A stretch of DNA of 64,000 bases, from positions 1 through 64,000 of the forward strand of contig NZ_JAHWDF010000006.1 of assembly GCF_019311235.1 (NCBI RefSeq). The letters are read 5' to 3'. The position numbers and the translations under genes are program-made. The first letter of the stretch is position 1; every line of letters starts with the position of its first letter. Source of the DNA: Mesonia aestuariivivens (GTDB lineage Bacteria > Bacteroidota > Bacteroidia > Flavobacteriales > Flavobacteriaceae). Shown piece after piece: positions 1 through 8,591 of the stretch. The notes beneath the pieces are model-generated. The model was not told the origin of the DNA, did no database searches, and saw only the letters and a program-made list of their open reading frames with translations.

Positions 1-1
1 T

Positions 2-127
2 CCAGTGCCCTCAGGAGACTACTGGTTTAGAGTAGAATATATGGAACCAGCAATACCAGATCAAGAAGGTAACCCTGGAGAACCTAGACCTAATACCATT
101 AAAAATCACTTTACCCTAAAAAGATAA
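2..127 (+). CDS. T9SS type B sorting domain protein, C-terminal fragment
   Basis: This is the 3' end of a gene that starts left of the window; 41 codons are readable in frame 2, ending at TAA 125-127. The peptide has PSGDYWFRVEY near its start and ends NHFTLKR. This is the usual last strand of the gliding-motility-associated (type B) C-terminal domain, which directs secretion through the type IX system. The rest of the protein is not visible, so its function is unknown. The next gene starts 19 bp later, also encodes a T9SS cargo, and is probably co-transcribed. Confidence 0.8.
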   Translation, partial: PVPSGDYWFRVEYMEPAIPDQEGNPGEPRPNTIKNHFTLKR

Positions 128-146
128 TAAACCAAACTAAATAAAA

Positions 147-2582
147 ATGAAAAAAAATTATTTTAAATTAATATTTCTAGTGTGTTTTTTAATGAGCATT
201 AATAGCTTTGCCCAAAATACGCTAATTGCAGAAATTACAGGAGATCCTGCAGATATTACGGGGTGGGAACTTGTGAATGATGCTTCAGTAGATGGCGAAG
301 AAGTCGTTTTAACAACTAATAATATGTCTCAATATGGTGCTATTTACTATAATGAAGCATATAGTCTAAACCAATGTGCAAAATGGAGTGTTGAGTTTGA
401 TTTTAGAATGTATGATAGTTCAGGTGAGTATGCAGACGGTTTGGCTTTTTGGTATATAGATACACCACCTACTAATTTTAATGAAGGTGAAACCATAGGC
501 GTCCCTAACGGCTCTAATGGATTAAAAATTGCATTTGATACTTATGACAATGACAACAATATAGGTGGTACTGATAATCCAGAAATTCAAGTAGGTTTTG
601 GTCCAGATTTCTCCGAAGCAGATCCTAATAATTACCTACTAAGATCTGCTGTAATACCAAGTTTAAGAAATACAAATTATCAACATGCTGAAATAATTTG
701 GGAAAATGGAAACATTCAGGTGATTATTGATGGAAATATCGTTATTGATGGAATTCCGCCCACTCAACCAGGAGCTTCAAATTTTCAAACAGGATATTTT
801 GGATTTTCTGCGGCTACAGGAGCATACACTGATAAGCATAGCGTAAAAAATGTACAAGTATTTATCGATGCCGTAATTTTAAATTCAAATAATGAATCTA
901 TTACAAGATGTGATAATAATGGTGATGGTTTTGAAGTTTTCGATTTAACTAGTGTTCAAGACAATATTTTTGTAGACGCTAACGCCGGTGCCATATATTA
1001 TCCCACAGAAGAAGATGCTCAAGAAGGTAATACAAATTATATTAGTGATCCTACCAATTATACAAACACAATAGCTTATATAAACGATGCCGCTTATATT
1101 AGAGTTATCAATGCTTCTGGTTGTTACAGTATTGCTAAAATTAATTTAAATTTAGGGACGTTAAATTTATTAAATAATAGTATAGATGTAGTCGGAGACT
1201 GTGATAATAATCAAAATGGACTAGTAAATTTCAATTTAACAGACTTTTCAGATTCATTTGTTTCAACAGTATCAAACTATGATATTTCTTTTTACACCAC
1301 TTTGACTGGAGCAGAAAATAATGATTCGTCGTCGTTAATTAATAATAATACCGATTATCCTGTTACCGCTGGAACTACAGTAAGCGTTTATATTAAAGTT
1401 GAAAATGTAACAACGGGATGTTCTGCTATTGGAGAAATGAATCTACAAACTTCGCAAAGTCCACAAATTATAAGCCTACTAGATTTAACTGACTGCTTTA
1501 ATACGGGACAAAGCTTAGCATTTAATTTAACAGTCAATGATGTTAACATTCTAGGTACGCAAGATCCTTCTAATTTTAATATTAATTACTATACCAGTCA
1601 AACAGCAGCTGAAAACGATTCCAATGCTATCATTTTTGATGATCAATTTACCTTGAACACTCCCGGATGTCAAACTTTATATGCTAGAATTGAAAGTAGT
1701 ACAAATTCATCTTGCTACAGTGTTGATAGTTTTCAAGTTTGTGCAAACACAGTGAATTTAGGAATACCTATTAATTTAAATGAATGTTCCCCAAATACTT
1801 CACCTATGAATTTTGATTTAACTCAAAATGAATCTGTGATACTTAATGGAGAAAATTATAATTTGAGCTATTATGAAAGTTTAACAGAGGCAGAAAATGC
1901 ACAAAATGCAATAACTTCAATAAATAATTACCAAGCATTAAATGATATACAAACCATTTACGTAAGAGCAGAAAGCACGACAAATGGCAATTGTTACGCT
2001 ACAGTTAGTTTTAATATTGAAACTTCTTATGGTGGTTTAACTACAGAAGAAGCAAATTTACTTATATGCTCTGAGGCTTTAACAGCTACTGTAAATCTTA
2101 CTAGTGCTATTAATCAACTCAACTTAACGGCAGATGAAAACATCGAAGGCTATTACTTAACCAAGATAGACGCTGATAATTTGCAAAATCCGATTAGCGA
2201 TGCATCTGTTTTTAAAAATACAAATGCAAAAGAAGAGTTTTTTGTTAGAGTAGAAAACAGCGACACTTCTATTTGTTACGCAATTTATCGTTTAACCATA
2301 ACTTTAGAAAATTGTGATATTTTTATTCCCGATGGCTTTTCTCCAAATGCAGACGGTGTAAATGATCAATTTGAAATAACAGGTTTAGACAATAGCAACA
2401 GTTACGATTTAAAAATATACCAAAGAAACGGAAGAAAAATTTACGAAGGTAATAGCAACTCTGAACCTTGGAACGGAAAGTTTGAAGGATATAACTTACC
2501 TGTAGGAACCTATTTCTATGTATTAGAAATTAAAACTCCAATTAGTAAAAAATATGAAGGCTGGGTATATTTAAATAAATAA
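147..2582 (+). CDS. T9SS-exported L-type lectin-like adhesin
   Basis: A Sec signal peptide covers residues 1-22 (hydrophobic core, cleavage near SFAQ). Residues ~24-240 resemble the bacterial legume-lectin-like domain, with features such as DGLAFWYID, a region rich in Asp and Asn (AFDTYDNDNN), and VIIDG. Residues ~250-715 hold about five repeats of ~90-100 residues, each of the pattern C-N-x-FDLT ... YY-x-S-x-x-A-E ... IYVRxE ... C-Y. The C-terminal ~85 residues begin IFIPDGFSPNADGVND and end GWVYLNK, a type B T9SS sorting domain. The protein should be exported across the outer membrane and may bind glycans or act as an adhesin; the ligand cannot be read from the sequence. Start ATG 147 gives an intact signal peptide. 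Confidence 0.88.
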   Translation: MKKNYFKLIFLVCFLMSINSFAQNTLIAEITGDPADITGWELVNDASVDGEEVVLTTNNMSQYGAIYYNEAYSLNQCAKWSVEFDFRMYDSSGEYADGLAFWYIDTPPTNFNEGETIGVPNGSNGLKIAFDTYDNDNNIGGTDNPEIQVGFGPDFSEADPNNYLLRSAVIPSLRNTNYQHAEIIWENGNIQVIIDGNIVIDGIPPTQPGASNFQTGYFGFSAATGAYTDKHSVKNVQVFIDAVILNSNNESITRCDNNGDGFEVFDLTSVQDNIFVDANAGAIYYPTEEDAQEGNTNYISDPTNYTNTIAYINDAAYIRVINASGCYSIAKINLNLGTLNLLNNSIDVVGDCDNNQNGLVNFNLTDFSDSFVSTVSNYDISFYTTLTGAENNDSSSLINNNTDYPVTAGTTVSVYIKVENVTTGCSAIGEMNLQTSQSPQIISLLDLTDCFNTGQSLAFNLTVNDVNILGTQDPSNFNINYYTSQTAAENDSNAIIFDDQFTLNTPGCQTLYARIESSTNSSCYSVDSFQVCANTVNLGIPINLNECSPNTSPMNFDLTQNESVILNGENYNLSYYESLTEAENAQNAITSINNYQALNDIQTIYVRAESTTNGNCYATVSFNIETSYGGLTTEEANLLICSEALTATVNLTSAINQLNLTADENIEGYYLTKIDADNLQNPISDASVFKNTNAKEEFFVRVENSDTSICYAIYRLTITLENCDIFIPDGFSPNADGVNDQFEITGLDNSNSYDLKIYQRNGRKIYEGNSNSEPWNGKFEGYNLPVGTYFYVLEIKTPISKKYEGWVYLNK

Positions 2583-2622
2583 TGAAACCACCTAAGAGAC
2601 TATAAGTAGTATATTAATCTAT

Positions 2623-2658
2623 AAAACGAGTAGAGTTTAAAATTCTACTCGTTTTTTT
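2623..2658. terminator. bidirectional hairpin terminator between convergent genes
   Basis: The arms CGAGTAGA (2627-2634) and TCTACTCG (2644-2651) form a perfect 8-bp stem flanked by A and T runs, so it can act on both strands. It lies between the lectin gene and the convergent GT9 gene and overlaps the GT9 stop codon at 2645-2647. Confidence 0.8.
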
Positions 2659-3688
2659 CTAATAAGTGGTTAATTATATTTAAAATTTCTACAAAAGAAA
2701 TACTTTCCATCAAATCCTCATAACCTTCAATTTCTTTGTTTCCGTATATAGAAGTGGGCACGAGAGGATATTTTTCTAAATCAGGCAATAATTGGTATTT
2801 TGGAGCTTGCTGAAATGGAGCAAAACCTGCATAAGGATGCGTAGCACCCCAAATGGTGATTACAGGAATATTAAATATTGATGCCAAATGGCCATTACCA
2901 CTATCCATCGACAACATTACATCTAAATTAGAAACGGTTTGCAACTCTTCTTTAAAACTCAATTTTCCTACCATGCTATACACATTTTGATAACGAGAAG
3001 CCATTTGATCTAATTGTTGTTTTTCTTTTTTTCCACCGCCAAATAAAAGTATATCGTATTGACCACTTGCATCTAATTGTGCAATCACCTCTTCCGTTTT
3101 AGAAAGCGGATACATTTTTGGCTTATGCGCTGCAAAAGGAGCAATTCCAATCCATTTTCGATAATCTTTTAATTGCGTTTTAAGTAACTGCGGAAGGGAA
3201 TGTTTATCAGCCGTTATTGGTGAGTTTAAATCTATTGGTAACGCTAATTTTGCAAAAACATCTGCATAACGCTGATGCGTGGTTTTTAAAGGTTTAATAA
3301 TCTTAGGGGCTAACTTAGTAAGATCTTTCTTCTCTGCCCTACCCTTATTAATCACAGCAGATTTTATTCCGAAGAAAAAAAGAAAAAATCGAAGAATTTT
3401 AGTCCGCAAAACATTATGTAAATCGGCTACGGCATCAAGCTGAAGTAATTTTAATTCTCTTGCGAGTTTCCAAAGCCCAAAAATTCCTTTATATTTCTGT
3501 TTTACATCTGCAGTTACAATGTTTACACCGGGCACTTCTTCAAAAATAGGTTTAAAAAATGGCTTGGTTAACACAGTAATTTTTAAATGCGGATAGGTTT
3601 TTACCAAACGCTGCAATACAGGAACCGTCATCGCCACATCTCCCATGGCAGAAAATCTAATCACAAGAATGTGGCTATGCGGTTTCAT
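2645..3688 (-). CDS. glycosyltransferase family 9 (heptosyltransferase-like)
   Basis: At 347 aa this is the usual length for GT9. It starts with HILVIRFSAMGDVAMTVPVL (GT9 N-terminal nucleotide-fold motif, residues ~6-25) and has the donor-binding motif DSGNGHLAS at residues ~262-270, followed by IPVITIWGATHP. Family members transfer heptose or related sugars from an activated donor to lipid A-core in the cytoplasm; the exact sugar cannot be assigned here. It lies 19 bp downstream of the DUF4254 gene in the same direction, so the two are probably co-transcribed. Its stop codon sits inside the bidirectional terminator. Confidence 0.88.
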   Translation of the reverse strand: MKPHSHILVIRFSAMGDVAMTVPVLQRLVKTYPHLKITVLTKPFFKPIFEEVPGVNIVTADVKQKYKGIFGLWKLARELKLLQLDAVADLHNVLRTKILRFFLFFFGIKSAVINKGRAEKKDLTKLAPKIIKPLKTTHQRYADVFAKLALPIDLNSPITADKHSLPQLLKTQLKDYRKWIGIAPFAAHKPKMYPLSKTEEVIAQLDASGQYDILLFGGGKKEKQQLDQMASRYQNVYSMVGKLSFKEELQTVSNLDVMLSMDSGNGHLASIFNIPVITIWGATHPYAGFAPFQQAPKYQLLPDLEKYPLVPTSIYGNKEIEGYEDLMESISFVEILNIINHLLEKNE

Positions 3689-3707
3689 GATTGTAATTTT
3701 TAAACTA

Positions 3708-4316
3708 CTATTTTTTACTACGAAGAACAGGGTTTAGCTCTTCATCGTTATACATTTTCATCTGTTTGTAGACTTTCATATATTTATCTCCGTTTTCTAT
3801 ATCTTGTAGTAACTGATTGATTGCAGAAGATAAATCTACACGTTGTTCTAACAAAACATCTAGTTTTGCTTTACAAGCCATTTGGTGCTTTTGTGAAGCA
3901 TCTTCTCGAGTTGCCTCTTCATTCATATGGTAAATTTTCAAGGCTAAAATAGAAAGTCTATCAATTCCCCAAGCAGGACTCTCGGTATTAATTGTTGCCG
4001 AAGGTTTAAGGGTTACATCTTTATATTTATCTAAAAAGTAACTATCAATATATTCTACCATATCGGTACGATCTTGGTTAGAAGCATCGATTTGTCGTTT
4101 CAATTTTAAAGCTGAAACAGGATCTATTTGCGGATCTCGAATAATATCTTCATAATGCCATTGAACCGTGTCTATCCAACATTTTCTGTATAATAAATGT
4201 TCAATTAAATCTGTATTTTTATCGTAAGCATTTTCAAACGGCTGGTCTACCGTATTCATTACGTGATATTTTGCTATTACTTCTTGAAAGATTTGATTTG
4301 CTTTATCTGAAAACAT
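3708..4316 (-). CDS. DUF4254 family protein
   Basis: This 202-aa soluble protein has no signal peptide or membrane segment. The pattern LIEHLLYRKCWIDTVQWHYED at residues ~37-57, the LKLKRQIDASNQDRTDMVE segment and the SILALKIYHM helix match the uncharacterised Bacteroidota family DUF4254 as I recall it. It looks all-helical and has no recognisable catalytic motif. It lies between the adenine methyltransferase (36 bp upstream) and the GT9 gene (19 bp downstream). DUF4254 is commonly found next to GT9 genes in flavobacteria, so a role linked to LPS core synthesis is possible but unproven. Confidence 0.8.
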   Translation of the reverse strand: MFSDKANQIFQEVIAKYHVMNTVDQPFENAYDKNTDLIEHLLYRKCWIDTVQWHYEDIIRDPQIDPVSALKLKRQIDASNQDRTDMVEYIDSYFLDKYKDVTLKPSATINTESPAWGIDRLSILALKIYHMNEEATREDASQKHQMACKAKLDVLLEQRVDLSSAINQLLQDIENGDKYMKVYKQMKMYNDEELNPVLRSKK

Positions 4317-4352
4317 AGTGTTATTTTTTCCTTTTTATGTATTAATCAATTT

Positions 4353-5351
4353 CTATTTCTTTAAAATATGTAAATATTCTAGGGTTTGATTGGCTTTATG
4401 ATTGCGATTTTCAGTTTTATCGGCTTTAAAACGCTTATAACTTTTCTGAGCCAAACTATAAGAACCATATTTACTCATTATGCTTTTAATTTTCTCTGGA
4501 GCCATTAAACCTTCATTATTGTAACTTAAAAAAATATATGAAAATTTTGCCTGCTTAATTAATTCTTCAAACGGAATAATTACTTTTTTCTTTTTACAAT
4601 ATACAGAACGATAATAATCTCGCTGTCCTGTTTTTCCTTTAGGTACAAAGGTATCATATTTTGCGATAGTGGTAAGCAAATGGTAGTTACCACCATATTG
4701 GCGTGCATTGTAAGGCGGGTCTAGATATAAAATATCGCCTTGCAATTGTGGTATGAGCTCATTGGCATCTGCTTGAAATGCCTGATGTTTAGTTTCAGTT
4801 TCTATAAAAGTAGCGGGGTGAATTTCTATTTCTTTAGCTGCAGAAGCTTTTAATTTCTTTAAAAAAGCTCCGTACATCGATGCTGTATTTGCTACTTTAT
4901 CGGCGCTTTCTAGCAAAGAAGCCAATAAAAAATAATATAGTTGTTCTGAAATTTCTGAAGAATTTTTCCAAGCTTCTATTTGTTGACGGCAAGCATCTAT
5001 TTTTTCTGCATTTGCTTGTGAAAAAAATAAACGTTCTCCTCTCCCTTTCTCTCCATATTCGTGGGCGATAAATCCTGATTTTCCTTCTAGATTATTTAAA
5101 TATTCTATATACTTTTCTGAAGAAGAAATGGCTTGATAATTTTCAATATAATTTTTAAGCAATACAAAACTATAAAACTCTACATCGTTTGCTATAACTT
5201 TATGAACTAGAGGTTTAAAACTTCTACCTACAATGCCCGTTCCTGCAAATAAATCACAAAATGTTAACTCTGAAAGTGGCTGCTGAACCGTTTTATTTAC
5301 AACTTCAATAATCCAAGAAGAAAGTTTATGTTTAGACCCAATATAATTCAT
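4353..5351 (-). CDS. DNA adenine methylase (D12-class N6-adenine methyltransferase)
   Basis: This 332-aa protein starts MNYIGSKHKL, the typical opening of D12-class adenine methyltransferases. The AdoMet motif FAGTG is at residues 35-39 and the catalytic DPPY is at 211-214, followed by NARQY; this is the alpha-class order. It should methylate N6 of adenine in a specific DNA sequence; the target cannot be read. Its start overlaps the stop of the upstream 212-aa gene by 4 bp (TCAT, 5348-5351), implying translational coupling. The pairing suggests a restriction-modification unit, although a solitary methylase is not excluded. Confidence 0.88.
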   Translation of the reverse strand: MNYIGSKHKLSSWIIEVVNKTVQQPLSELTFCDLFAGTGIVGRSFKPLVHKVIANDVEFYSFVLLKNYIENYQAISSSEKYIEYLNNLEGKSGFIAHEYGEKGRGERLFFSQANAEKIDACRQQIEAWKNSSEISEQLYYFLLASLLESADKVANTASMYGAFLKKLKASAAKEIEIHPATFIETETKHQAFQADANELIPQLQGDILYLDPPYNARQYGGNYHLLTTIAKYDTFVPKGKTGQRDYYRSVYCKKKKVIIPFEELIKQAKFSYIFLSYNNEGLMAPEKIKSIMSKYGSYSLAQKSYKRFKADKTENRNHKANQTLEYLHILKK

Positions 5352-5986
5352 TTAACCGCCCAAATTATAGCTGAATAGAAGCTTTCTCCATTTAGTTGAA
5401 GTTGCTCTAATTTTGAAGCATCAAAGGTAGAAACATATTTTTGAATGACTGTTTTTAGCCAACTGATTTCTGCTTTTAATTTCCAAGGTTCAACTTCATT
5501 AGAATAAGCGATCACAAACAATCTGTTTTTAGGGGATAAGATTTCTTGCTGGGGGTGTTTACTACACATCCAATACAAAAGTTCTTCTTGGTGATGCTGT
5601 GCATAATAAAGAGTTTGTTTGAAATCTTCTGGAAATACAGTGATGTTCAAAGAAAAATCTATTCCTCTTAAATTAAAATCTACTAAACGATTCTTATAAC
5701 TTAATGAAGGAATGATTCCTTCAACTTCTGTAAAAATTTGTTCTATCGCTATAGTACTCCAATAATTAAACCAGCGGTTAGCCGCGTAATTAAAAAACTC
5801 TCGTTTATTTAACCCATAAGCTTCTATCGTTGCTTTCATTGCTTCTACAAGGGCATCCCATGATGAAAAATCGTAAATAAAATTAGCGTAAGTACTCCAA
5901 TTTTCATACTGTATTTCTACAAACTCATATGGGTAGATTAGCCGCTGCTGAAGTTGATTTTCTATATAAGTTAAAAATAAATTCAC
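5348..5986 (-). CDS. uncharacterised 212-aa protein, candidate restriction nuclease partner
   Basis: I do not firmly recognise this family. The 212-aa protein is soluble, has no signal peptide, and is rich in aromatic residues. Its centre reads VDFNLRGIDFSLNITVFP (residues 102-119), then an amphipathic helix, then KNRLFVIAYS (153-162). The shape 'D, ~10 residues, hydrophobic-x-[K/N]-x-T-x-x-P, helix, NRLFVI' resembles PD-(D/E)XK nuclease cores found next to methylases, but the position where a catalytic Lys is expected is Asn114. It overlaps the methylase by 4 bp and the upstream DUF6427 gene by 4 bp (5983-5986). A restriction-endonuclease role is inferred from this context and weak motif likeness only. 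Confidence 0.6.
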   Translation of the reverse strand: MNLFLTYIENQLQQRLIYPYEFVEIQYENWSTYANFIYDFSSWDALVEAMKATIEAYGLNKREFFNYAANRWFNYWSTIAIEQIFTEVEGIIPSLSYKNRLVDFNLRGIDFSLNITVFPEDFKQTLYYAQHHQEELLYWMCSKHPQQEILSPKNRLFVIAYSNEVEPWKLKAEISWLKTVIQKYVSTFDASKLEQLQLNGESFYSAIIWAVK

Positions 5987-6912
5987 GAAGGTATTAAAGC
6001 GATTATGATTGTTAGTAACAGCAAAAATACTAACAAAAATTCTTTAAAATACTTTTCGCCTTTTTGCTCAAAATAGTTTGCCCCAATAACACATACGGGA
6101 AGAATAAAAAATAACAATTCTGCTCCGTTTTTATGGGGAGTTAACAGCACTAAAAAAATAGAGATTAACCAAGTGATCATAATTAGATATAAACTGTATT
6201 TAGTTTTTCTATTCACTTTTTGAATAGTTTTAAAATAACTAAATAAAGACCAAATAGTAAAAGTTAATAAAAAGCTTAACGGAATTAAAATAGGAAGCTT
6301 ACGATAGACACTAAAATCTAACGTAGGATAATTAAAGTAACTTAAGGGATAAAAATACTGATTAAATACCAAAAGATTTAAGCACGTTTTTAAAATAAAA
6401 ACACTAAACAATGCAAAAAAAGGAATCAACCAATTTTTAAAATCTTGATTGGCATAAAATAATATTCCTAAAAAAGGGAGTAATATAAACAATAAACTTT
6501 CTGGATAAAACAAAAAGGCTATCCCTATCCAAAAAGAAGCATCGAATAGTTTTCTTTTAAACTGTAACCCAGATCGTAAACTAACCACTCTTCTTAATGC
6601 TAGCAAGATAAATAAGCTGGCTATAATTATTTCTTCTGTCTTTAAAATGGGTGAAAAAATAACCGTAAATACCGCAAATAGAAATATTGTAAATGTGTTT
6701 TTTTTAGTAACATCATTTCGTTTAACAATAAAGTTAATGAGTACCATTAAAAACAAATACACGAGTAGTAAACCAATCTTAGCTATTATAAAACTCAAAG
6801 AAAAGCTTCCCTCAGCATAAAAAAGATTTGCTGTAAGAAAAAAGAAAGACATAAAAAGTCCCACTAAAACAAAATTGATAGGTTTAGATTTCTTTAAAAA
6901 GCTTGTTAGCAT
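5983..6912 (-). CDS. DUF6427 family integral membrane protein
   Basis: This 309-aa protein is almost entirely hydrophobic, with about 8-9 predicted membrane helices beginning at residues ~13-30. The opening LTSFLKKSKPINF, the motif ALRRVVSLRSG and the segment FYPESLLFILLPFLGILFYANQ match the flavobacterial family DUF6427. Its function is unknown. It is divergent from the DUF6341 gene and overlaps the start of the candidate nuclease gene by 4 bp, so the methylase pair is translated from the same message. Confidence 0.82.
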   Translation of the reverse strand: MLTSFLKKSKPINFVLVGLFMSFFFLTANLFYAEGSFSLSFIIAKIGLLLVYLFLMVLINFIVKRNDVTKKNTFTIFLFAVFTVIFSPILKTEEIIIASLFILLALRRVVSLRSGLQFKRKLFDASFWIGIAFLFYPESLLFILLPFLGILFYANQDFKNWLIPFFALFSVFILKTCLNLLVFNQYFYPLSYFNYPTLDFSVYRKLPILIPLSFLLTFTIWSLFSYFKTIQKVNRKTKYSLYLIMITWLISIFLVLLTPHKNGAELLFFILPVCVIGANYFEQKGEKYFKEFLLVFLLLLTIIIALIPS

Positions 6913-6932
6913 TATCTAATTTGTTACTTTTG
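6904..6932 (+). promoter_or_regulatory. Bacteroidota-type promoter for the DUF6341 gene
   Basis: The -33 element TTG at 6904-6906 and the -7 element TACTTTTG at 6925-6932 (matching TAnnTTTG) are 18 bp apart and upstream of ATG 6961. The first bases overlap the start of the divergent DUF6427 gene. Confidence 0.6.
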
Positions 6933-6960
6933 TATTCTAAATTATACTAAAGTTTCTTTT

Positions 6961-7192
6961 GATGAAAGATTTTTTTGAGTTTATACAGTACATTTTCGTA
7001 GATATTCTATTTGTTCCTTTACACGCACTTAGAAAGCTTGAACTAGAAAGTTGGTTCGCCGCTAATACTCTAAACTGGGTGTTTATTATCATTGGAGTTA
7101 TAGCTTTTTGCTATTGGGTAAAACAGTTAATGAGTTTTTCTGACGAGGAAAAAGAAAGACAAGAAAAATACTTTGGCAAGTACTGGAACTAA
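6961..7192 (+). CDS. DUF6341 family small membrane protein
   Basis: The protein is ~76-77 aa with one clear membrane helix (WVFIIIGVIAFCYWVKQL, residues ~39-56) and a charged tail DEEKERQEKYFGKYWN. The tail and the segment VDILFVPLHALRKLELESWF match the flavobacterial family DUF6341. Two adjacent in-frame ATGs (6961 preceded by one codon earlier) make the start uncertain by a single residue. Family members are sometimes labelled uracil phosphoribosyltransferase because of genome neighbourhood, but no such domain is present. The gene is divergent from DUF6427 and ends 3 bp from the convergent purD stop. Confidence 0.78.
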
Positions 7193-7195
7193 AAA

Positions 7196-8470
7196 CTAGT
7201 TCAAGTCCTTACCTAAGTCTTTACGATAATACATCTTATCAAAATGAAGTTTTTCTACATTTTGATAAGATTTTTTTAGTGCCGCATTGTAATCTTTTCC
7301 AAACGAGGTTATTGCTATCACACGACCTCCATCGGTAAGTACCTTTCCGTTTACCTCTTTAGTCCCTGCATGAAAGACAATTGAATCTTTAATATTTTCT
7401 ATTCCAGTAATTTCTTTTCCTTTTTCATAAGCCTCAGGATAACCTCCAGAAACTGTCATTATGGTTGTAGCGGCTCTTTCATCTATTTCAAGTTCAGCTT
7501 CATTTAATTTCCCTTCGGCTACTTTATCAAGTAATGCTACTAAATCTGTTTGAAGCCTTGGTAAAACCACTTCTGTTTCAGGATCACCCATTCGTACATT
7601 ATATTCAATCACGTAAGGGTTATCATTAACTTTTATTAAACCAATAAACACAAAACCTTTATAAACGATACTTTCTTCTTGTAAACCCTTTATCGTTGGT
7701 TTTACAATTCGTTCTTCTATCTTCTGCATAAATTCTTCACTAGCAAAAGGAACTGGAGAAATAGCGCCCATTCCGCCAGTATTTAAGCCTGTATCACCTT
7801 CGCCTATTCGCTTATAATCTTTGGCTGTTGGCAGTATTTTATAATTTTTCCCATCGGTAAGTACAAAAACACTGAGCTCAATACCATCTAAGAATTCTTC
7901 AATTACTACCGTTTTACTCGCTTCACCAAACTTTTCATTAGTGAGCATATCTTCTAATTCTTGTTTTGCTTCAGCTAAATCGTTAAGAATTAAAACCCCT
8001 TTTCCGCCAGCCAAACCATCGGCTTTAAGAACGTAAGGCGCTTTTAATGTTTCTAAGAATTTTTTTCCTGCTTCTACACTTTTTGCCGTAAAACTTTCAT
8101 AAGCAGCGGTAGGGATATTATGCATCGCCATAAACTCTTTAGCGCGTTCTTTGCTTCCTTCGAGTAAAGCTCCTTTTTTGGAAGGACCAATAATTTTAAC
8201 CGCTTTTAAAGCTGAATCTTGCTGAAAAAAGTCATAGATACCTTCTACCAATGGATCTTCAGGCCCTACGATAACCATATGAATATCTTTTTCTAAGACT
8301 GTATTCTTGATAGCCTGAAAATCGGTAACACTTAGCGAAATATTTTCTGCTAAATTCTTAGTTCCTGCGTTTCCGGGAGCTACATAAAGTTTTTCACATA
8401 ATTCACTCTGAGCAATTTTATAGGCAAATGTATGTTCTCTACCACCAGAACCTAAGATAAGAATATTCAT
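7196..8470 (-). CDS. purD: phosphoribosylamine-glycine ligase
   Basis: This ATP-grasp enzyme joins glycine to 5-phosphoribosylamine in the second step of de novo purine synthesis. At 424 aa it has standard length. It shows the N-terminal signature ILGSGGREHTFAYKIAQS (residues 4-21), GPEDPLVEGI (69-78), GPSKKGALLEGSKERAKEFM (94-113), the ATP-grasp loop DGLAGGKGVL (151-160) and the metal/nucleotide segment NVRMGDPETE near residue 292. It is a single gene with a ~120-bp upstream gap; a possible -7 element (CAAAAATA, 8497-8504, on the minus strand) lies there without a clear partner. Confidence 0.97.
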   Translation of the reverse strand: MNILILGSGGREHTFAYKIAQSELCEKLYVAPGNAGTKNLAENISLSVTDFQAIKNTVLEKDIHMVIVGPEDPLVEGIYDFFQQDSALKAVKIIGPSKKGALLEGSKERAKEFMAMHNIPTAAYESFTAKSVEAGKKFLETLKAPYVLKADGLAGGKGVLILNDLAEAKQELEDMLTNEKFGEASKTVVIEEFLDGIELSVFVLTDGKNYKILPTAKDYKRIGEGDTGLNTGGMGAISPVPFASEEFMQKIEERIVKPTIKGLQEESIVYKGFVFIGLIKVNDNPYVIEYNVRMGDPETEVVLPRLQTDLVALLDKVAEGKLNEAELEIDERAATTIMTVSGGYPEAYEKGKEITGIENIKDSIVFHAGTKEVNGKVLTDGGRVIAITSFGKDYNAALKKSYQNVEKLHFDKMYYRKDLGKDLN

Positions 8471-8591
8471 AATTATTAAAATTTTATAAGGAAACCCAAA
8501 AATATAGGTTTGAAAATTGACGCCCTAATCTTTTTAGAAAAATAAGTAATATCTATATATTTTAAAATAAGTATTAATCTAATACTAAAAA

